64,000 bases of DNA, taken from assembly GCA_026003195.1 (NCBI GenBank), contig BPGU01000004.1:320317-384316 (forward strand), written 5' to 3'. This document shows, one piece after another, positions 17,024 through 25,897 of this stretch. The DNA comes from Armatimonadota bacterium (lineage in GTDB: Bacteria; Armatimonadota; HRBIN16). Positions within the stretch are counted from its first letter, which is position 1; each line of letters begins with the position of its first letter. The notes beneath the pieces were generated by a model. It saw only the letters and a program-made list of their open reading frames with translations, was not told the origin of the DNA and did not search any database. The position numbers were made by a program, and so were the translations under genes.

Positions 17024-18850
17024 TCAAATAGCTGTGTCCGGTCTCCGGGGGCGCTCTGCTGTCTCTCGCACACGGATCGTCCCTACGTCGCGAACCGGTG
17101 CATCTACCTTCACCACTGGAGACAGCCCCTCCACCTGCACTGCGCGCGGAACTGGTGGCAAACGACGCGCTTCTACCCGCAGCAGAAGCACATACTCGCC
17201 GTGCGGTATAGAGGGAAACTCAAAACGCCCGGAGGCATCCGTCGCCACGACACCAGCCACCACACGCCAGGCAAAGGGGCGAACCACCAACACCTGCCGC
17301 TGCGCACCGGGGCGGTTGCTGATCCACAGCAGCGCATCCTCTCGTCGAATGACCCCCACGCGCACGCCTTCCGCCGGTTGCCCGTTCCACAGGATTCTTC
17401 CCGTCATCTTGCCTGTCGGTGAGGCGTCCCGGCGCATCTCCTCCGGTATCTCGCCACGCCTGTACCATTCCTGCGCCTTCGCCTCGTCGCCAAAGCGCGC
17501 ATACAGGTCACCCATTGTCTGACAGGCAGGTTGCGATTGCCGGAAGGGACGACAGCGCACGTGTAGCCAGTCCAGGTACCGCTTTGCTTCCGGCGTCACC
17601 GCACAGCGGGAAAGTGTCTCCACCATCAGCTGCACAAACTGCAGGCGTGGGGCGTGCTCGATGCACAGACGGTCAACCTCTAAACTGCGCACAGGGTCCC
17701 AGTCGATGGAGCGCACATCATGCAGGTGCACCAGCAGGAGACGTGCCAGAGTGGTCTGGTAACGCCGCGACTGCAGATACTGCTCTACTTTGTAGGTTAC
17801 GCCCGGCTCATTGGGAAAACCCACGATGGTCTGGAAAGGGATTCTCGCGACGCGCGTCGTGCCGTCCGATGCGAGGAACAGAACGGTGTCAGTGCCCGCC
17901 TCACCGAAAGGAATTTGTTCCTTCTCTGCCATCTGGGTCAAGTCGCGTCCGTAGTCCATTCTACCCAGCACGATGCCGAAGAACAGCCAGACGCCAGCCA
18001 GTGTCGCCAGAGACAGGGGCACCAAAGCCGCTGCCAGTGCGCGCACACGCTGATGATAGTCCCGCGCCGGGGCAACGACCGCCGTCCACAGGCTGCCCCA
18101 GCAGAAGCTGCCCACCGCTGCGATTGCCAGCGAGATGCCCGTGAAGGTCAGCCAGCCGCGCGGATTGAAGTCAGCCAGGGCACGCACGCCCCCGGGTGGC
18201 GCGAATGCGACAGGAAAGTCAAACAGGAACCGGTAGAGCGCAGCGCCGAAGTCGAAGCTGGTAAAACGCAGTACCAGTGCACCCAGGGCTCCTAAAGCCA
18301 GACCTCCTGCTGAAAGGCGCACGACTGCCCAGACGCTTCTGCGTTGCGCCCCGAGTACCCAGCCTGCTACCCCGTCTCTCGACCACAGGAGGGTGGAAAA
18401 CAGACATACGGCGACGCTTATCCCGAAAAGAGAACGCAAGACCTGCTCGGGCTGGGCGATGTACCACTGAGCCAGCAGAGAGATCACGCCGAGCCAGACC
18501 GCCAGCATCCACGCTAAACGCAGGGCGCTTTTTCTGTCGGTAGAACGCAGGGAAGCGGAAGACAGGGCTGCCCCTATCGCCGTACCCCCCATGAGCAGAT
18601 AGGCGAGGAGCACCAGCACCGGGCGCATTTGCAACCCAAAGGACCCCACTGTTGAAATCCAGCGTACCAAAGCAGACGACCAAGCCAGTGTATCCGGTAT
18701 CGGCAGGCCCGAAGCGTCCAGTGACCGCAATACGGAAGGCAGAATGCGCAGTGTTTCGATGTGCACCCGCAGAAAGGTAGGAATCATACCCAGCAGAGCA
18801 AAAACTGCACCGGTAAGCCATATGCGGCGTACCGGAAGATCGTCCTTCAT
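17024..18850 (-). CDS. Multi-pass membrane protein with C-terminal carboxypeptidase-regulatory-like domain
   Basis: 608 residues. The N-terminal half is rich in hydrophobic segments (e.g. IWLTGAVFALLGMIPTFL, VLVLLAYLLMGGTAIGAAL, LAWMLAVWLGVISLLAQW, LATLAGVWLFFGIVLG). A soluble middle of helical repeats follows (LGDLYARFGDEAKAQEWYRRG is TPR-like). The last ~120 residues (GKMTGRILWNGQPAEGVRVGVI ... DASGRFEFPSIPHGEYVLLLR) form the Ig-like fold of carboxypeptidase regulatory domains, probably outside the membrane. No enzyme motif is seen. It is the last gene of an operon with the kinase and site-2 protease upstream, 32 nt after the kinase stop. Confidence 0.8.
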   Translation of the reverse strand: MKDDLPVRRIWLTGAVFALLGMIPTFLRVHIETLRILPSVLRSLDASGLPIPDTLAWSSALVRWISTVGSFGLQMRPVLVLLAYLLMGGTAIGAALSSASLRSTDRKSALRLAWMLAVWLGVISLLAQWYIAQPEQVLRSLFGISVAVCLFSTLLWSRDGVAGWVLGAQRRSVWAVVRLSAGGLALGALGALVLRFTSFDFGAALYRFLFDFPVAFAPPGGVRALADFNPRGWLTFTGISLAIAAVGSFCWGSLWTAVVAPARDYHQRVRALAAALVPLSLATLAGVWLFFGIVLGRMDYGRDLTQMAEKEQIPFGEAGTDTVLFLASDGTTRVARIPFQTIVGFPNEPGVTYKVEQYLQSRRYQTTLARLLLVHLHDVRSIDWDPVRSLEVDRLCIEHAPRLQFVQLMVETLSRCAVTPEAKRYLDWLHVRCRPFRQSQPACQTMGDLYARFGDEAKAQEWYRRGEIPEEMRRDASPTGKMTGRILWNGQPAEGVRVGVIRREDALLWISNRPGAQRQVLVVRPFAWRVVAGVVATDASGRFEFPSIPHGEYVLLLRVEARRLPPVPRAVQVEGLSPVVKVDAPVRDVGTIRVRETAERPRRPDTAI

Positions 18851-18882
18851 GTGATTGCCTCCCTCATTGGATGTCCACCCCC

Positions 18883-19926
18883 CTACTCTTCCAGCAGAGG
18901 AGCCTTTTGGGCTTTGCCTGCCGGCAGGGTGAAAAGCACTGTTGTGCCCTTGCCCAGCTCGCTCTCGATCCAGATACGCCCTTTCTGTGCCTCCACCGCC
19001 AGCTGGCAGAAGGTCAGCCCCAACCCCGTACTCGCACCTTCCTTGCGCGCCTCCACCTGCGCATACTTGTCAAACACCTTCTCTACCCACTCGGGCGGGA
19101 TGCCCGGGCCCTGATCGGCGACGCTGAAGGTCACTGTACCGTTGCTGGAAGTGCGCACGCGGATGGTGATAGTGGAATCCGCAGGAGTGTATTTGAGCGC
19201 GTTGCTGAGCAGGTTCACCAGCACGCGGGTAGTGATGTCGGGGTCGGCGATAACAGTTTGCACCTGCGGGTCGGGTTCGTAAACGATATTCACCCGATTT
19301 TGCGCTGCCCACAACGCCACTACCGCGAGGGAGTTGTCCACCAGGTCATCCACGCGCACTTCCTGTGTTTGCACGGGCATCTTGCGGTTTTCCAGTCGGG
19401 GCAGGTCCAGCAAAGAGTTCACCAGAGTGAGTATTCGGTTACTGGAGATAAGCGCCATGTCCAGCAGCTCTTGTTCGTTTTCATCCATTCTCCCGTTGCG
19501 CATCTGGCGCAGGGTCTGCAAACCGGTGAGTACGTTCGTCAAAGGGGAGCGCAAGTCATGAACGATGAAGTGCATGAGATCCTCCTGGCGTTTGCGCGAC
19601 GCCAGCAAACCGGAGAGCATATACGTCACAATGAGAAAGATGGCGGAACGCACCGCCAGGTTCCAGTAAGGGACCACATTGCCTGTATCGTGTGGAGTAG
19701 AAAGCACATCCGCCGCGAACCACGCTATCGCACTGGCTACTGCCAGAATGACACCGGGTTTCTCTCCGGCAAACCAGTCTACCAGAATAATCGGGATGAG
19801 GTACAGAATCAGGATATCGGGCTCGGTGAAGTAGTCTACGATGGCGATCAGGGCAACCATCACCAGCCCGATGGTTGTCCAGAAGTTTCTGGAACGCCTG
19901 CTCAGCCAATCCACAATCCTTTGCAC
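18883..19926 (-). CDS. Membrane sensor histidine kinase
   Basis: 347 residues. About four hydrophobic segments fill residues 17-108 with little extracytoplasmic loop, so it probably senses something in the membrane or a protein partner. HisKA has H123 in HFIVHDLRSPLTN. HATPase has LLSNALKYTP (N box), VADQGPGIPPE (G1) and GLGLTFCQLAVE (G2). The start is GTG at 19926 with GGAGG 6 nt upstream. It lies 13 nt after the site-2 protease stop. No response regulator is adjacent. Confidence 0.92.
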   Translation of the reverse strand: MQRIVDWLSRRSRNFWTTIGLVMVALIAIVDYFTEPDILILYLIPIILVDWFAGEKPGVILAVASAIAWFAADVLSTPHDTGNVVPYWNLAVRSAIFLIVTYMLSGLLASRKRQEDLMHFIVHDLRSPLTNVLTGLQTLRQMRNGRMDENEQELLDMALISSNRILTLVNSLLDLPRLENRKMPVQTQEVRVDDLVDNSLAVVALWAAQNRVNIVYEPDPQVQTVIADPDITTRVLVNLLSNALKYTPADSTITIRVRTSSNGTVTFSVADQGPGIPPEWVEKVFDKYAQVEARKEGASTGLGLTFCQLAVEAQKGRIWIESELGKGTTVLFTLPAGKAQKAPLLEE

Positions 19927-19939
19927 GTTACGCCTCCAA

Positions 19940-21052
19940 CTACACGGTGTGACCTCGCTGGGAGGCTCTCCTCGCTGCGGTGTCCAGGGCGGACTGAATC
20001 AACAGGAACTCGCCGACGTTATCCATCGTCAACAAGCCGACCAGTTCCTCACCGCGCATCACAGGCAGGGAGTGGCAAGCACAGGACTGCAAGCGAGGCA
20101 ACACGTTTTCCAGCATTTCGGCTGCGTCTACCACCTCAAAATCCCTCTGCATCACCTCTCGCACCAGACGGTGTTCTCCATGCGACGCCAGAGCGTTCAA
20201 CAGGTCACTGCGCGTGAGCACACCGGTGACTCGCCCACCTTCCATGACCGGAAAGTCCTGCTGCCAACCCTTCAGAATCAGTTCTATCACCCTTTCCAGA
20301 GGGTCGTCCGGTGAAATCGTACGGAAATCGGTCAGCATCGCACGCTGCACCGGAATGCCACCCAGCGCAGATTGAATCTGCACCATACTGGCTTCTTGTG
20401 CCGCACCAATCCACACAAACAGCGCAATGAACAGAAGGAACGGGTTAAACAGCAACCCCAGAAAACCAAACAGGAACGCCATCCCCTGCCCCAGCGCAGC
20501 AGCGATATGGGTGGCTTGCACATAGTCCATGCGCATTGCCAGCAGGGCACGCAGCACCCTCCCACCGTCCATCGGAAAGGCAGGTAACAGGTTAAACGCT
20601 GCCAGGAACAGGTTGACCATCATCAGCCTCGACCATATAGACCCTCTCACCGCGTCCACTTGTTCCATCGGTAACAGGCTCGCCTTCGCCTGCACAAACA
20701 GGTAGAGGAGGACAAACAGCACCACGTTCACCGCCGGACCCGACAGTGCCACCCAGAGCTCCTCGATGGGCTTGTTTGGCATTCTTTCCAGACGTGCTAC
20801 GCCTCCTATAGGTAACAGCGTGATGTCACGAGTGCGGATGCCGTACCGCTTCGCGGTGAGAGCGTGACCGAACTCGTGCAAAAGCACACATCCGAAAAGG
20901 AGCAGGATAAAGACTACTCCATTTACAACCGCCTGCACCGTGCCGAGTTGAAGCCAGTGTAGGAGGGCAATCCAGCCGATGAGGAGAAGGAACGTCGCAT
21001 GCACGTACACCGCGATACCCGCATACTCGCCCACCTTCCACGACCATCTCAT
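19940..21052 (-). CDS. Site-2 protease family zinc metalloprotease with CBS pair
   Basis: 370 residues, SpoIVFB-like. The catalytic HEFGH (H59, E60, H63) sits in the second membrane segment, and the third zinc ligand Asp is in FNLLPAFPMDGGR. Two CBS domains fill residues about 230-360 (VQRAMLTDFRTISPDDPL; VREVMQRDFEVVDAAEML) and would bind adenine nucleotides to gate activity. The family cleaves membrane-bound regulators within the bilayer. It is first in an operon with a sensor kinase. The frame is open far upstream, but ATG at 21052 gives the family start. Confidence 0.92.
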   Translation of the reverse strand: MRWSWKVGEYAGIAVYVHATFLLLIGWIALLHWLQLGTVQAVVNGVVFILLLFGCVLLHEFGHALTAKRYGIRTRDITLLPIGGVARLERMPNKPIEELWVALSGPAVNVVLFVLLYLFVQAKASLLPMEQVDAVRGSIWSRLMMVNLFLAAFNLLPAFPMDGGRVLRALLAMRMDYVQATHIAAALGQGMAFLFGFLGLLFNPFLLFIALFVWIGAAQEASMVQIQSALGGIPVQRAMLTDFRTISPDDPLERVIELILKGWQQDFPVMEGGRVTGVLTRSDLLNALASHGEHRLVREVMQRDFEVVDAAEMLENVLPRLQSCACHSLPVMRGEELVGLLTMDNVGEFLLIQSALDTAARRASQRGHTV

Positions 21053-21186
21053 AGGCAATTTCCTTCCTTTCTCATCCTGTGGTCGACACTCCCTATTATG
21101 ACTTACGCAACAGGAGGGGAATATATAACAGGGGAACCCAGATATATTTCGCGAAAGGGACGTACAATACCTCTGTCTGCCAGCGG

Positions 21187-21215
21187 TTGACAACAGGCAG
21201 ACATCGGCGTATACT
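21187..21215 (+). promoter_or_regulatory. Promoter of the trkA-type pair
   Basis: TTGACA (21187-21192), 17-nt spacer, TATACT (21210-21215), 42 nt before the start at 21258. Confidence 0.75.
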
Positions 21216-21257
21216 GAAGTTCGGTACAATCTCGAAGAACAGGGGCGAAGGCTTCCG

Positions 21258-21710
21258 ATGAGAATAGTCATTCTGGGTTGTGGACGTACGGGCGCCGCAC
21301 TGGCTCGCATGATGGCAGCGGAGGGACACAAGGTCACGCTGATAGAGTGGAACAACGACTCTCTGGAGAGGCTGGGCGGGAAGTTCTCCGGCGCAGTGAT
21401 ACCCGGCAACGGGCTGGATGAGGATATCCTGAAAAAGGCAGGCATCGAGCAGGCGGACCTGTTCGCTGCGCTGACCGAAGGCGATAATCGCAATCTGATG
21501 GCGGCGCAAATCGCTAAAGAGCGGTTCCACGTGCCCAAAGTGGTTGCCAAAGTGAACGACCCCATCCGGGCACAAGCCTACCGCAAACGCGGCATCTACA
21601 CCATCTGCTACGGGCTCATCGGCTCCGCGATCATCCGCGACCTGGCGTACGACCGCCCGCTGGGTTCGGTCGAGGAGTATAATGTGCTGCCCCCCGAACT
21701 GGAAGACTGA
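21258..21710 (+). CDS. TrkA-N (RCK) K+ transport regulator, short form
   Basis: 150 residues comprising only the RCK N-terminal Rossmann domain: MRIVILGCGRTGAALARMMAAEGH, acidic end of beta-2 (LIEWNN), VIPGNGLDEDILKKAGIEQADLFAALTEGDNRNL. It binds NAD(H) or ATP/ADP and forms a gating ring on a Trk/Ktr K+ channel. No RCK-C domain is present. It is followed 16 nt later by a full-length paralogue, so the two may form a mixed ring. No channel subunit gene is in the window. Confidence 0.9.
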   Translation: MRIVILGCGRTGAALARMMAAEGHKVTLIEWNNDSLERLGGKFSGAVIPGNGLDEDILKKAGIEQADLFAALTEGDNRNLMAAQIAKERFHVPKVVAKVNDPIRAQAYRKRGIYTICYGLIGSAIIRDLAYDRPLGSVEEYNVLPPELED

Positions 21711-21726
21711 GTGAGGTAGTGCGACG

Positions 21727-22395
21727 ATGTACATTATCATCGTAGGTGCTGGCAATGTCGGCTACTATCTGGCGAAGACGCTGATGAACGCCGGGCACGA
21801 GGTGCTGCTGATTGAGCGCGACAAGAGGCGGTGCGCGCTTCTGCAGGACGAACTGGGCGAAATGGTGATGCGCGGACGTGGTGACGAAATTCACACCATG
21901 CGTGAAGCGGGTGCTGACCGTGCGGATATCGTGGTCGCCTGCACAGGGGACGATGAGGATAACCTGATTATCAGTCAGATTGCGAAGTGGTACTTCAATG
22001 TACCGCGCACCGTCGCGCGCATCAACGACCCGCGTAACGAAGGCATCTTCCAGCAGCTTGGCATCGATGCTACCGTCAGCAGCACGAACATTATCTATCA
22101 TCTGATTGAGCAGGAGATCGAGACTGGCGAGATTATTCCGCTGGCGGCTTTGAAGCGCGGCAACATCGAAATCGTCGATGTGGAGCTGAGCACGCGCTCG
22201 CCGGTGGTCGGCAAGCGCATCGAGGACATTTCTCTCCCGCCAAATGCGCTCATTGTGTGCCTCATTCGGCACGAAAATGCCGTGCTACCGCATGCAGACA
22301 CCGTGCTGGAGCCCGGCGACAGCGTGATTGCGCTGGTATCGGCACAGGACGAACCCCAGCTGCGCAAGGTGTTTGCGGAGGAGCAGGAGGTCTAA
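21727..22395 (+). CDS. TrkA/KtrA-like K+ transport regulator (TrkA-N + TrkA-C)
   Basis: 222 residues. RCK-N: MYIIIVGAGNVGYYLAKTLMNAGHEVLLIERDK, followed by VMRGRGDEIHTMREAGADRADIVVACTGDDEDNL. RCK-C lies at about 140-220 (NIEIVDVELSTRSPVVGKRIEDISLPPNALIVCLIR ... VLEPGDSVIALVS), which in relatives can bind a second ligand such as c-di-AMP. It is co-transcribed with the short paralogue. An odd feature is the pair of RCK subunits with no adjacent TrkH/KtrB channel. Confidence 0.92.
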   Translation: MYIIIVGAGNVGYYLAKTLMNAGHEVLLIERDKRRCALLQDELGEMVMRGRGDEIHTMREAGADRADIVVACTGDDEDNLIISQIAKWYFNVPRTVARINDPRNEGIFQQLGIDATVSSTNIIYHLIEQEIETGEIIPLAALKRGNIEIVDVELSTRSPVVGKRIEDISLPPNALIVCLIRHENAVLPHADTVLEPGDSVIALVSAQDEPQLRKVFAEEQEV

Positions 22396-22417
22396 CCCTG
22401 CTCCCTCTTGCGCCTCG

Positions 22418-23215
22418 TCAGTCCGCACCGGCGGTGATTTGCAGGCTTAGAATGCCCACCGGGCGGTCGCGCCAGCCCTCCACCAGTCCACCGGGGCGAT
22501 ACAGGGCGAAAGCGGTGAGGGCTTCCAGCGACGTCCCCGCCGTCGGGAAGCCGCGGGGTGCGAAGGTTACCCCCAGATTCGCCCGCAATCCGCGCGCGAG
22601 CCGGACGCCTATTGCTCCCCCCAGCACAGGACGATAGGTGGTATCCCCACGACGGTCGGCGTACACGCTGCCTTCCAGAGCCACTTGCCAGCGCGCAGTG
22701 CGCGCAGAAAACCCCAGAAAAGACAGTCCGAAAGTATCCGCCGCTTCGGTGCCTGCGTGCGTACGCGAGTAGGAAAGACGGTATCCTGTTGTCCGTTCCA
22801 CTGTGCGCTGCAGGGAGAGCAAGCTGGTGGTATCTATGCGCGGAGGCGTGTAGGTGAAAACCCCTTCCACCACATCCGCCGTGCCTTCCCCGCCTTCCAG
22901 CCGACGCAGTGAGAGCACCAGCTGGCGGTTTTGTTCCTCGCGGAGCACATGCTCCAGCCCGTACCATCGGGAGGTGGTGGAGAAACGGTTCGTCCGCACG
23001 CGCCCCTTCGCCACAAACCGTTGCCAGCCAACCTGCACCTCCGTGCGGGCGTCCACGCGCAGCGCCACCGACTGCTCGTTGACCCACAGGGTGCGTCCCT
23101 CTACCTCTGCCGCGTACCACGTAGAAGAGGCGCGCACATCATCCGTGTGCGCCTGCGCGATAGCGGACAGGAGCAGCATCCATCCGATGCTCCACAGTAT
23201 TCGAGGTCGGCTCAT
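22418..23215 (-). CDS. Secreted, probably outer-membrane beta-barrel-like protein
   Basis: 265 residues with a signal peptide (RILWSIGWMLLLSAIAQAH). The mature chain alternates polar and hydrophobic residues in short strands (EVQVGWQRFVAKGRV; FGLSFLGFSARTARWQVALEGSVYAD; IGVRLARGLRANLGVTFAPRG; VGILSLQITAGAD), suggesting an outer-membrane barrel. No family recognised. Its ATG overlaps the stop of the upstream lipoprotein gene by 4 nt (ATGA), so the two are translated together. Confidence 0.75.
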   Translation of the reverse strand: MSRPRILWSIGWMLLLSAIAQAHTDDVRASSTWYAAEVEGRTLWVNEQSVALRVDARTEVQVGWQRFVAKGRVRTNRFSTTSRWYGLEHVLREEQNRQLVLSLRRLEGGEGTADVVEGVFTYTPPRIDTTSLLSLQRTVERTTGYRLSYSRTHAGTEAADTFGLSFLGFSARTARWQVALEGSVYADRRGDTTYRPVLGGAIGVRLARGLRANLGVTFAPRGFPTAGTSLEALTAFALYRPGGLVEGWRDRPVGILSLQITAGAD

Positions 23216-23949
23216 GGCTTCAAAGCCTTCAAGATCAGGCGTGACACATTGCCCAGCGCAGGTCCGCCGGGCAGAGCTTCAAAACTTACCGCTGCGACCG
23301 GGTTTCCTGCCTCCGTTTGTGCAACGAAGGTGCGAGTCATGTCTACCGTTCCGTTGGCGTGCTGAACAAACAGACGCGAAGTGCCTTCTACTGCCCCTGC
23401 GTCGGTGAGAAACGCCACATACGAGTTCTCGATGACTGAACCCAGCGCAGGGAAGCGCGCTTCAAACTTGGTGGGCAAGGTGGTGCGCAGAGTGCCTCCT
23501 GAGGGGAAGACATCGAACACATAAGCGGTCAGTGCGCTGCGGAACTCCTTACCCTCCTGCACCACGCGGATGTTTTCGGCAACGGCAGTGTATCGCCCTT
23601 CGGGCAGTTGCAGGTCGTCCAGCAGGGTGCCATCTCGGCTCACGCGGAAAGTGCGTATGAGGCTGGAAGACGACGGAGTGTCCGTGCGAGGATTGACGAA
23701 ACCATCCCCCCGGTACAGGCTCACTGTGACCACATCCTGGTCAAAGCCCACGCCAGGCAGTTGGGAGACATCTTTTCGGATAATCACTACCCCGTCTCCT
23801 GGCTCTACCACGACCCTGCCGTTGGTCAGCTGAATATACTGGGCTAAGGGTCCCCCTGCACCTCCGCCGCCTCCTCCACAGCTGCTGAGCACCAGCGGCA
23901 AACCGCTCACAAGGAGAACCCCCAGCAGTATCCGAAGCGTATTCGCCAT
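23212..23949 (-). CDS. Predicted lipoprotein of unknown function
   Basis: 245 residues. The lipobox LVLSSC ends at Cys 24, after a hydrophobic signal, and is followed by a Gly-rich spacer (GGGGGGAGG). The mature chain is strand-rich (YIQLTNGRVVVEPGDGVVIIRKDV; LPEGRYTAVAENIRVVQEGKEF) and may be an Ig-like or DUF4382-like surface fold; that is a guess. Start at 23949 follows AAGGGAAAA. It overlaps the barrel-like gene, so they may act as one envelope unit. Confidence 0.78.
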   Translation of the reverse strand: MANTLRILLGVLLVSGLPLVLSSCGGGGGGAGGPLAQYIQLTNGRVVVEPGDGVVIIRKDVSQLPGVGFDQDVVTVSLYRGDGFVNPRTDTPSSSSLIRTFRVSRDGTLLDDLQLPEGRYTAVAENIRVVQEGKEFRSALTAYVFDVFPSGGTLRTTLPTKFEARFPALGSVIENSYVAFLTDAGAVEGTSRLFVQHANGTVDMTRTFVAQTEAGNPVAAVSFEALPGGPALGNVSRLILKALKP

Positions 23950-24054
23950 TTTTCCCTTGACCTCGTCCCGTCGAAGTGGCTGGTGAAAATACCGGGTGTC
24001 ACTGTAACATGAAAGGGGGGATCTTGTCAAATGGGGGGAGCCAACGAAGAAAAA

Positions 24055-24130
24055 TGGCGCGCCCGGAGGGACTTGAACCCCCGACCTTGAGGTCCGCAAC
24101 CTCACGCTCTATCCACTGAGCTACGGGCGC
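24055..24130 (-). tRNA. tRNA-Arg (anticodon GCG), CCA encoded
   Basis: Reading leftward from 24130: acceptor GCGCCCG pairs with CGGGCGC, D arm GCTCAGTGGATAGAGC, anticodon stem TGAGG/CCTCA with loop TTGCGGA (anticodon GCG, decoding CGC), T arm with GGTTCAAGTCC. The discriminator G and the 3' CCA are encoded (24055-24058). Confidence 0.95.
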
Positions 24131-24144
24131 GCGCTGACATCACT

Positions 24145-24173
24145 ATTATACAGTGCGCTTTGCAAAAAGTCAA
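24145..24173 (-). promoter_or_regulatory. tRNA-Arg promoter
   Basis: Reading leftward: TTGACT (24168-24173), 17-nt spacer, TATAAT (24145-24150). It begins right after the stop of the sulfur operon. Confidence 0.85.
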
Positions 24174-24174
24174 G

Positions 24175-25368
24175 TTAACACCCACCCAGTTTGCGTTTCG
24201 GTTTTTCTGGCTCGGGGGGTGCCAGATCTTCTTCGCGAATCAGTTCCGGCAGTTTCTCGCGAGCGCGTTTGCGAAAACGATAGGTGTACTCCTCGTACAT
24301 GTTCCTGGGTGGACCAGGCGGCTGGAAGTTCAGAATGTCCTGACGGAACTTCTCCAGCCCACCTTCCAGAATGCGAATACGCTGGAAGCCGAGCTCTCGA
24401 GCGATGACCGCCATCCGTCGCTCGGTCATTTCGTCGTTCGCCACAAAGACGTTGATTTTACCCCGCACACGTAGCAGCCGGGAAGGCTCCTGCTCGAACA
24501 GATTGTCCACCGTCAAGGGGTACGACTTGGGTAGCTTCTCTTTGGAAATCTCTTCGCGCGGACGGAAGTCTATCACCTGTATCTGCTCATCGCTGTCGTC
24601 CAGCAAACGGAAGGCAAACTCGTCTACGGTCATCACTTCCAGCGGGTAGGAGCGCACAAACTGCTCGTCCTGCACCATCTGCAACAGGCTTGCCTTGCGG
24701 TCTGTGAAGGAGAATGCAGAAAGTGCCAGCAATATGCCGAGCGCCACTGCACCTGCTCGCGCCAGGTTCCAGCGTGGCAGAACGGGCTGGACACCTTTGA
24801 CCCTGCGCTCCACGACCGAAGCGATGCCGAAAGCGATCAGGGCGAATATCACCATGAGAAAGGCGAACAGCCCTGCCGGGATGCCCAGCGTTTCGTAAAT
24901 ACGCGGAGTTCCCAGATAGGCAGCCTTGTACAGCCCTTCCAACCAGGGGTACGCTTCCGCGAAAAGAAACACTCCTACCAGCGCGCCCACGATAAACACC
25001 ATCGCATCGCGCTTACCGGTGGAGGCAGCGCAGAAACTGGTGCCCGGGCAATAGCCTCCTACCACGAAGCCCAGCCCCATGATGATCCCACCGACTATCG
25101 CCGACCACAGGTAGGTAGGGTTGATGTACACCTGGCTCAGATCCAGCAAGCCGAAGTGGTTCAGCGCCATCACACCTACCATTGCCACCACGCCTGCGGT
25201 GAAAAACACACGCAACACCGTAAAGTCGTAGCCGTAGAACAGTCCCACCAGTCGCCGGGAAGAACCAAACCCTGCCTGTTCCAGAATTGCCCCAAAGGCA
25301 ATGCCCACGAAGAAGGCGAGGATGTAGTTCAGGTTTTCACTGATGAGGTTCGGTACTAAAGGTCCCAT
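24175..25368 (-). CDS. YeeE/YedE-type sulfur-compound transporter half with C-terminal rhodanese-like domain
   Basis: 397 residues. About six to seven membrane segments in residues 10-245, with the conserved GGYCPGTSFCAAS of the YeeE/YedE (TsuA) family, whose cysteines pass thiosulfate across the membrane. After residue about 265 comes a rhodanese fold (VMTVDEFAFRLLDDSDEQIQVIDFRPREE ... LGFQRIRILEGGLEKF). The active loop reads VFVANDEMTERR, without the catalytic Cys, so this domain is probably a sulfur-compound or partner-binding module rather than a sulfurtransferase. The tail ends in a charged KPKRKLGGC. Last gene of a four-gene operon. Confidence 0.88.
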   Translation of the reverse strand: MGPLVPNLISENLNYILAFFVGIAFGAILEQAGFGSSRRLVGLFYGYDFTVLRVFFTAGVVAMVGVMALNHFGLLDLSQVYINPTYLWSAIVGGIIMGLGFVVGGYCPGTSFCAASTGKRDAMVFIVGALVGVFLFAEAYPWLEGLYKAAYLGTPRIYETLGIPAGLFAFLMVIFALIAFGIASVVERRVKGVQPVLPRWNLARAGAVALGILLALSAFSFTDRKASLLQMVQDEQFVRSYPLEVMTVDEFAFRLLDDSDEQIQVIDFRPREEISKEKLPKSYPLTVDNLFEQEPSRLLRVRGKINVFVANDEMTERRMAVIARELGFQRIRILEGGLEKFRQDILNFQPPGPPRNMYEEYTYRFRKRAREKLPELIREEDLAPPEPEKPKRKLGGC

Positions 25369-25378
25369 CTTCGCCCTC

Positions 25379-25897
25379 CTAGGTCCACAGCTTGCGGAAG
25401 AAATAGGCGAAGGCGTATGCCCCCGCGAAAATAGCCACCATGGTCAGGATACCGCCGGTTGCCATCACCGCCATCCCGCTGAGCGCGGCACCGCTGGTGC
25501 AACCTCTCCCCAGCTGCGAACCGATACCCCATAGGATGCCCCCCACAAAGGCGGCTATCCAACGGGTGCGTGAGGCTACACGCGGACCTGCTTCGGTCAT
25601 CAGTCTGAGTCTCCCCGCCGCCAGCGCGGACAGGAAAGCTCCTACTGCCACGCCGATGACCTCGAACACGAGCCAGTTCTTCAAAGGGTTGCCTTCAGGA
25701 TGTTCCTGAACGTATTCCGCGTAGAATTTGGCTTTCTGAGCATGTGCTGGTGCCACAGCCTGTACTCCGGCAACAGTGAAGCTCTTGATGGCTCCGCTCG
25801 CGCCCAGCCCTCGTCCGGTGATGTAAATGGTGGCAATCAGCAACAGTCCCAGTAAAGTGCCCGCCACGTACGGGTTCATGTACTTGCTTTCACTCAT
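25379..25897 (-). CDS. YeeE/YedE-type transporter, second half protein
   Basis: 172 residues, four or five membrane segments. It carries SQLGRGCTSGAALSG, the N-terminal cysteine motif of YeeE/YedE proteins. The partner motif (GYCPGT) is on the next gene, so the transporter is split between two proteins. A non-membrane loop (AHAQKAKFYAEYVQEHPEGNP) lies between the first two segments. Its ATG overlaps the cytochrome b stop by 4 nt, and the next gene follows after 10 nt. Confidence 0.88.
   Translation of the reverse strand: MSESKYMNPYVAGTLLGLLLIATIYITGRGLGASGAIKSFTVAGVQAVAPAHAQKAKFYAEYVQEHPEGNPLKNWLVFEVIGVAVGAFLSALAAGRLRLMTEAGPRVASRTRWIAAFVGGILWGIGSQLGRGCTSGAALSGMAVMATGGILTMVAIFAGAYAFAYFFRKLWT

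Noticed and set aside
21053-21565. Long N-terminal extension of the site-2 protease
   Set aside because: It overlaps the divergent trkA-type gene and its promoter and is not protein-like.
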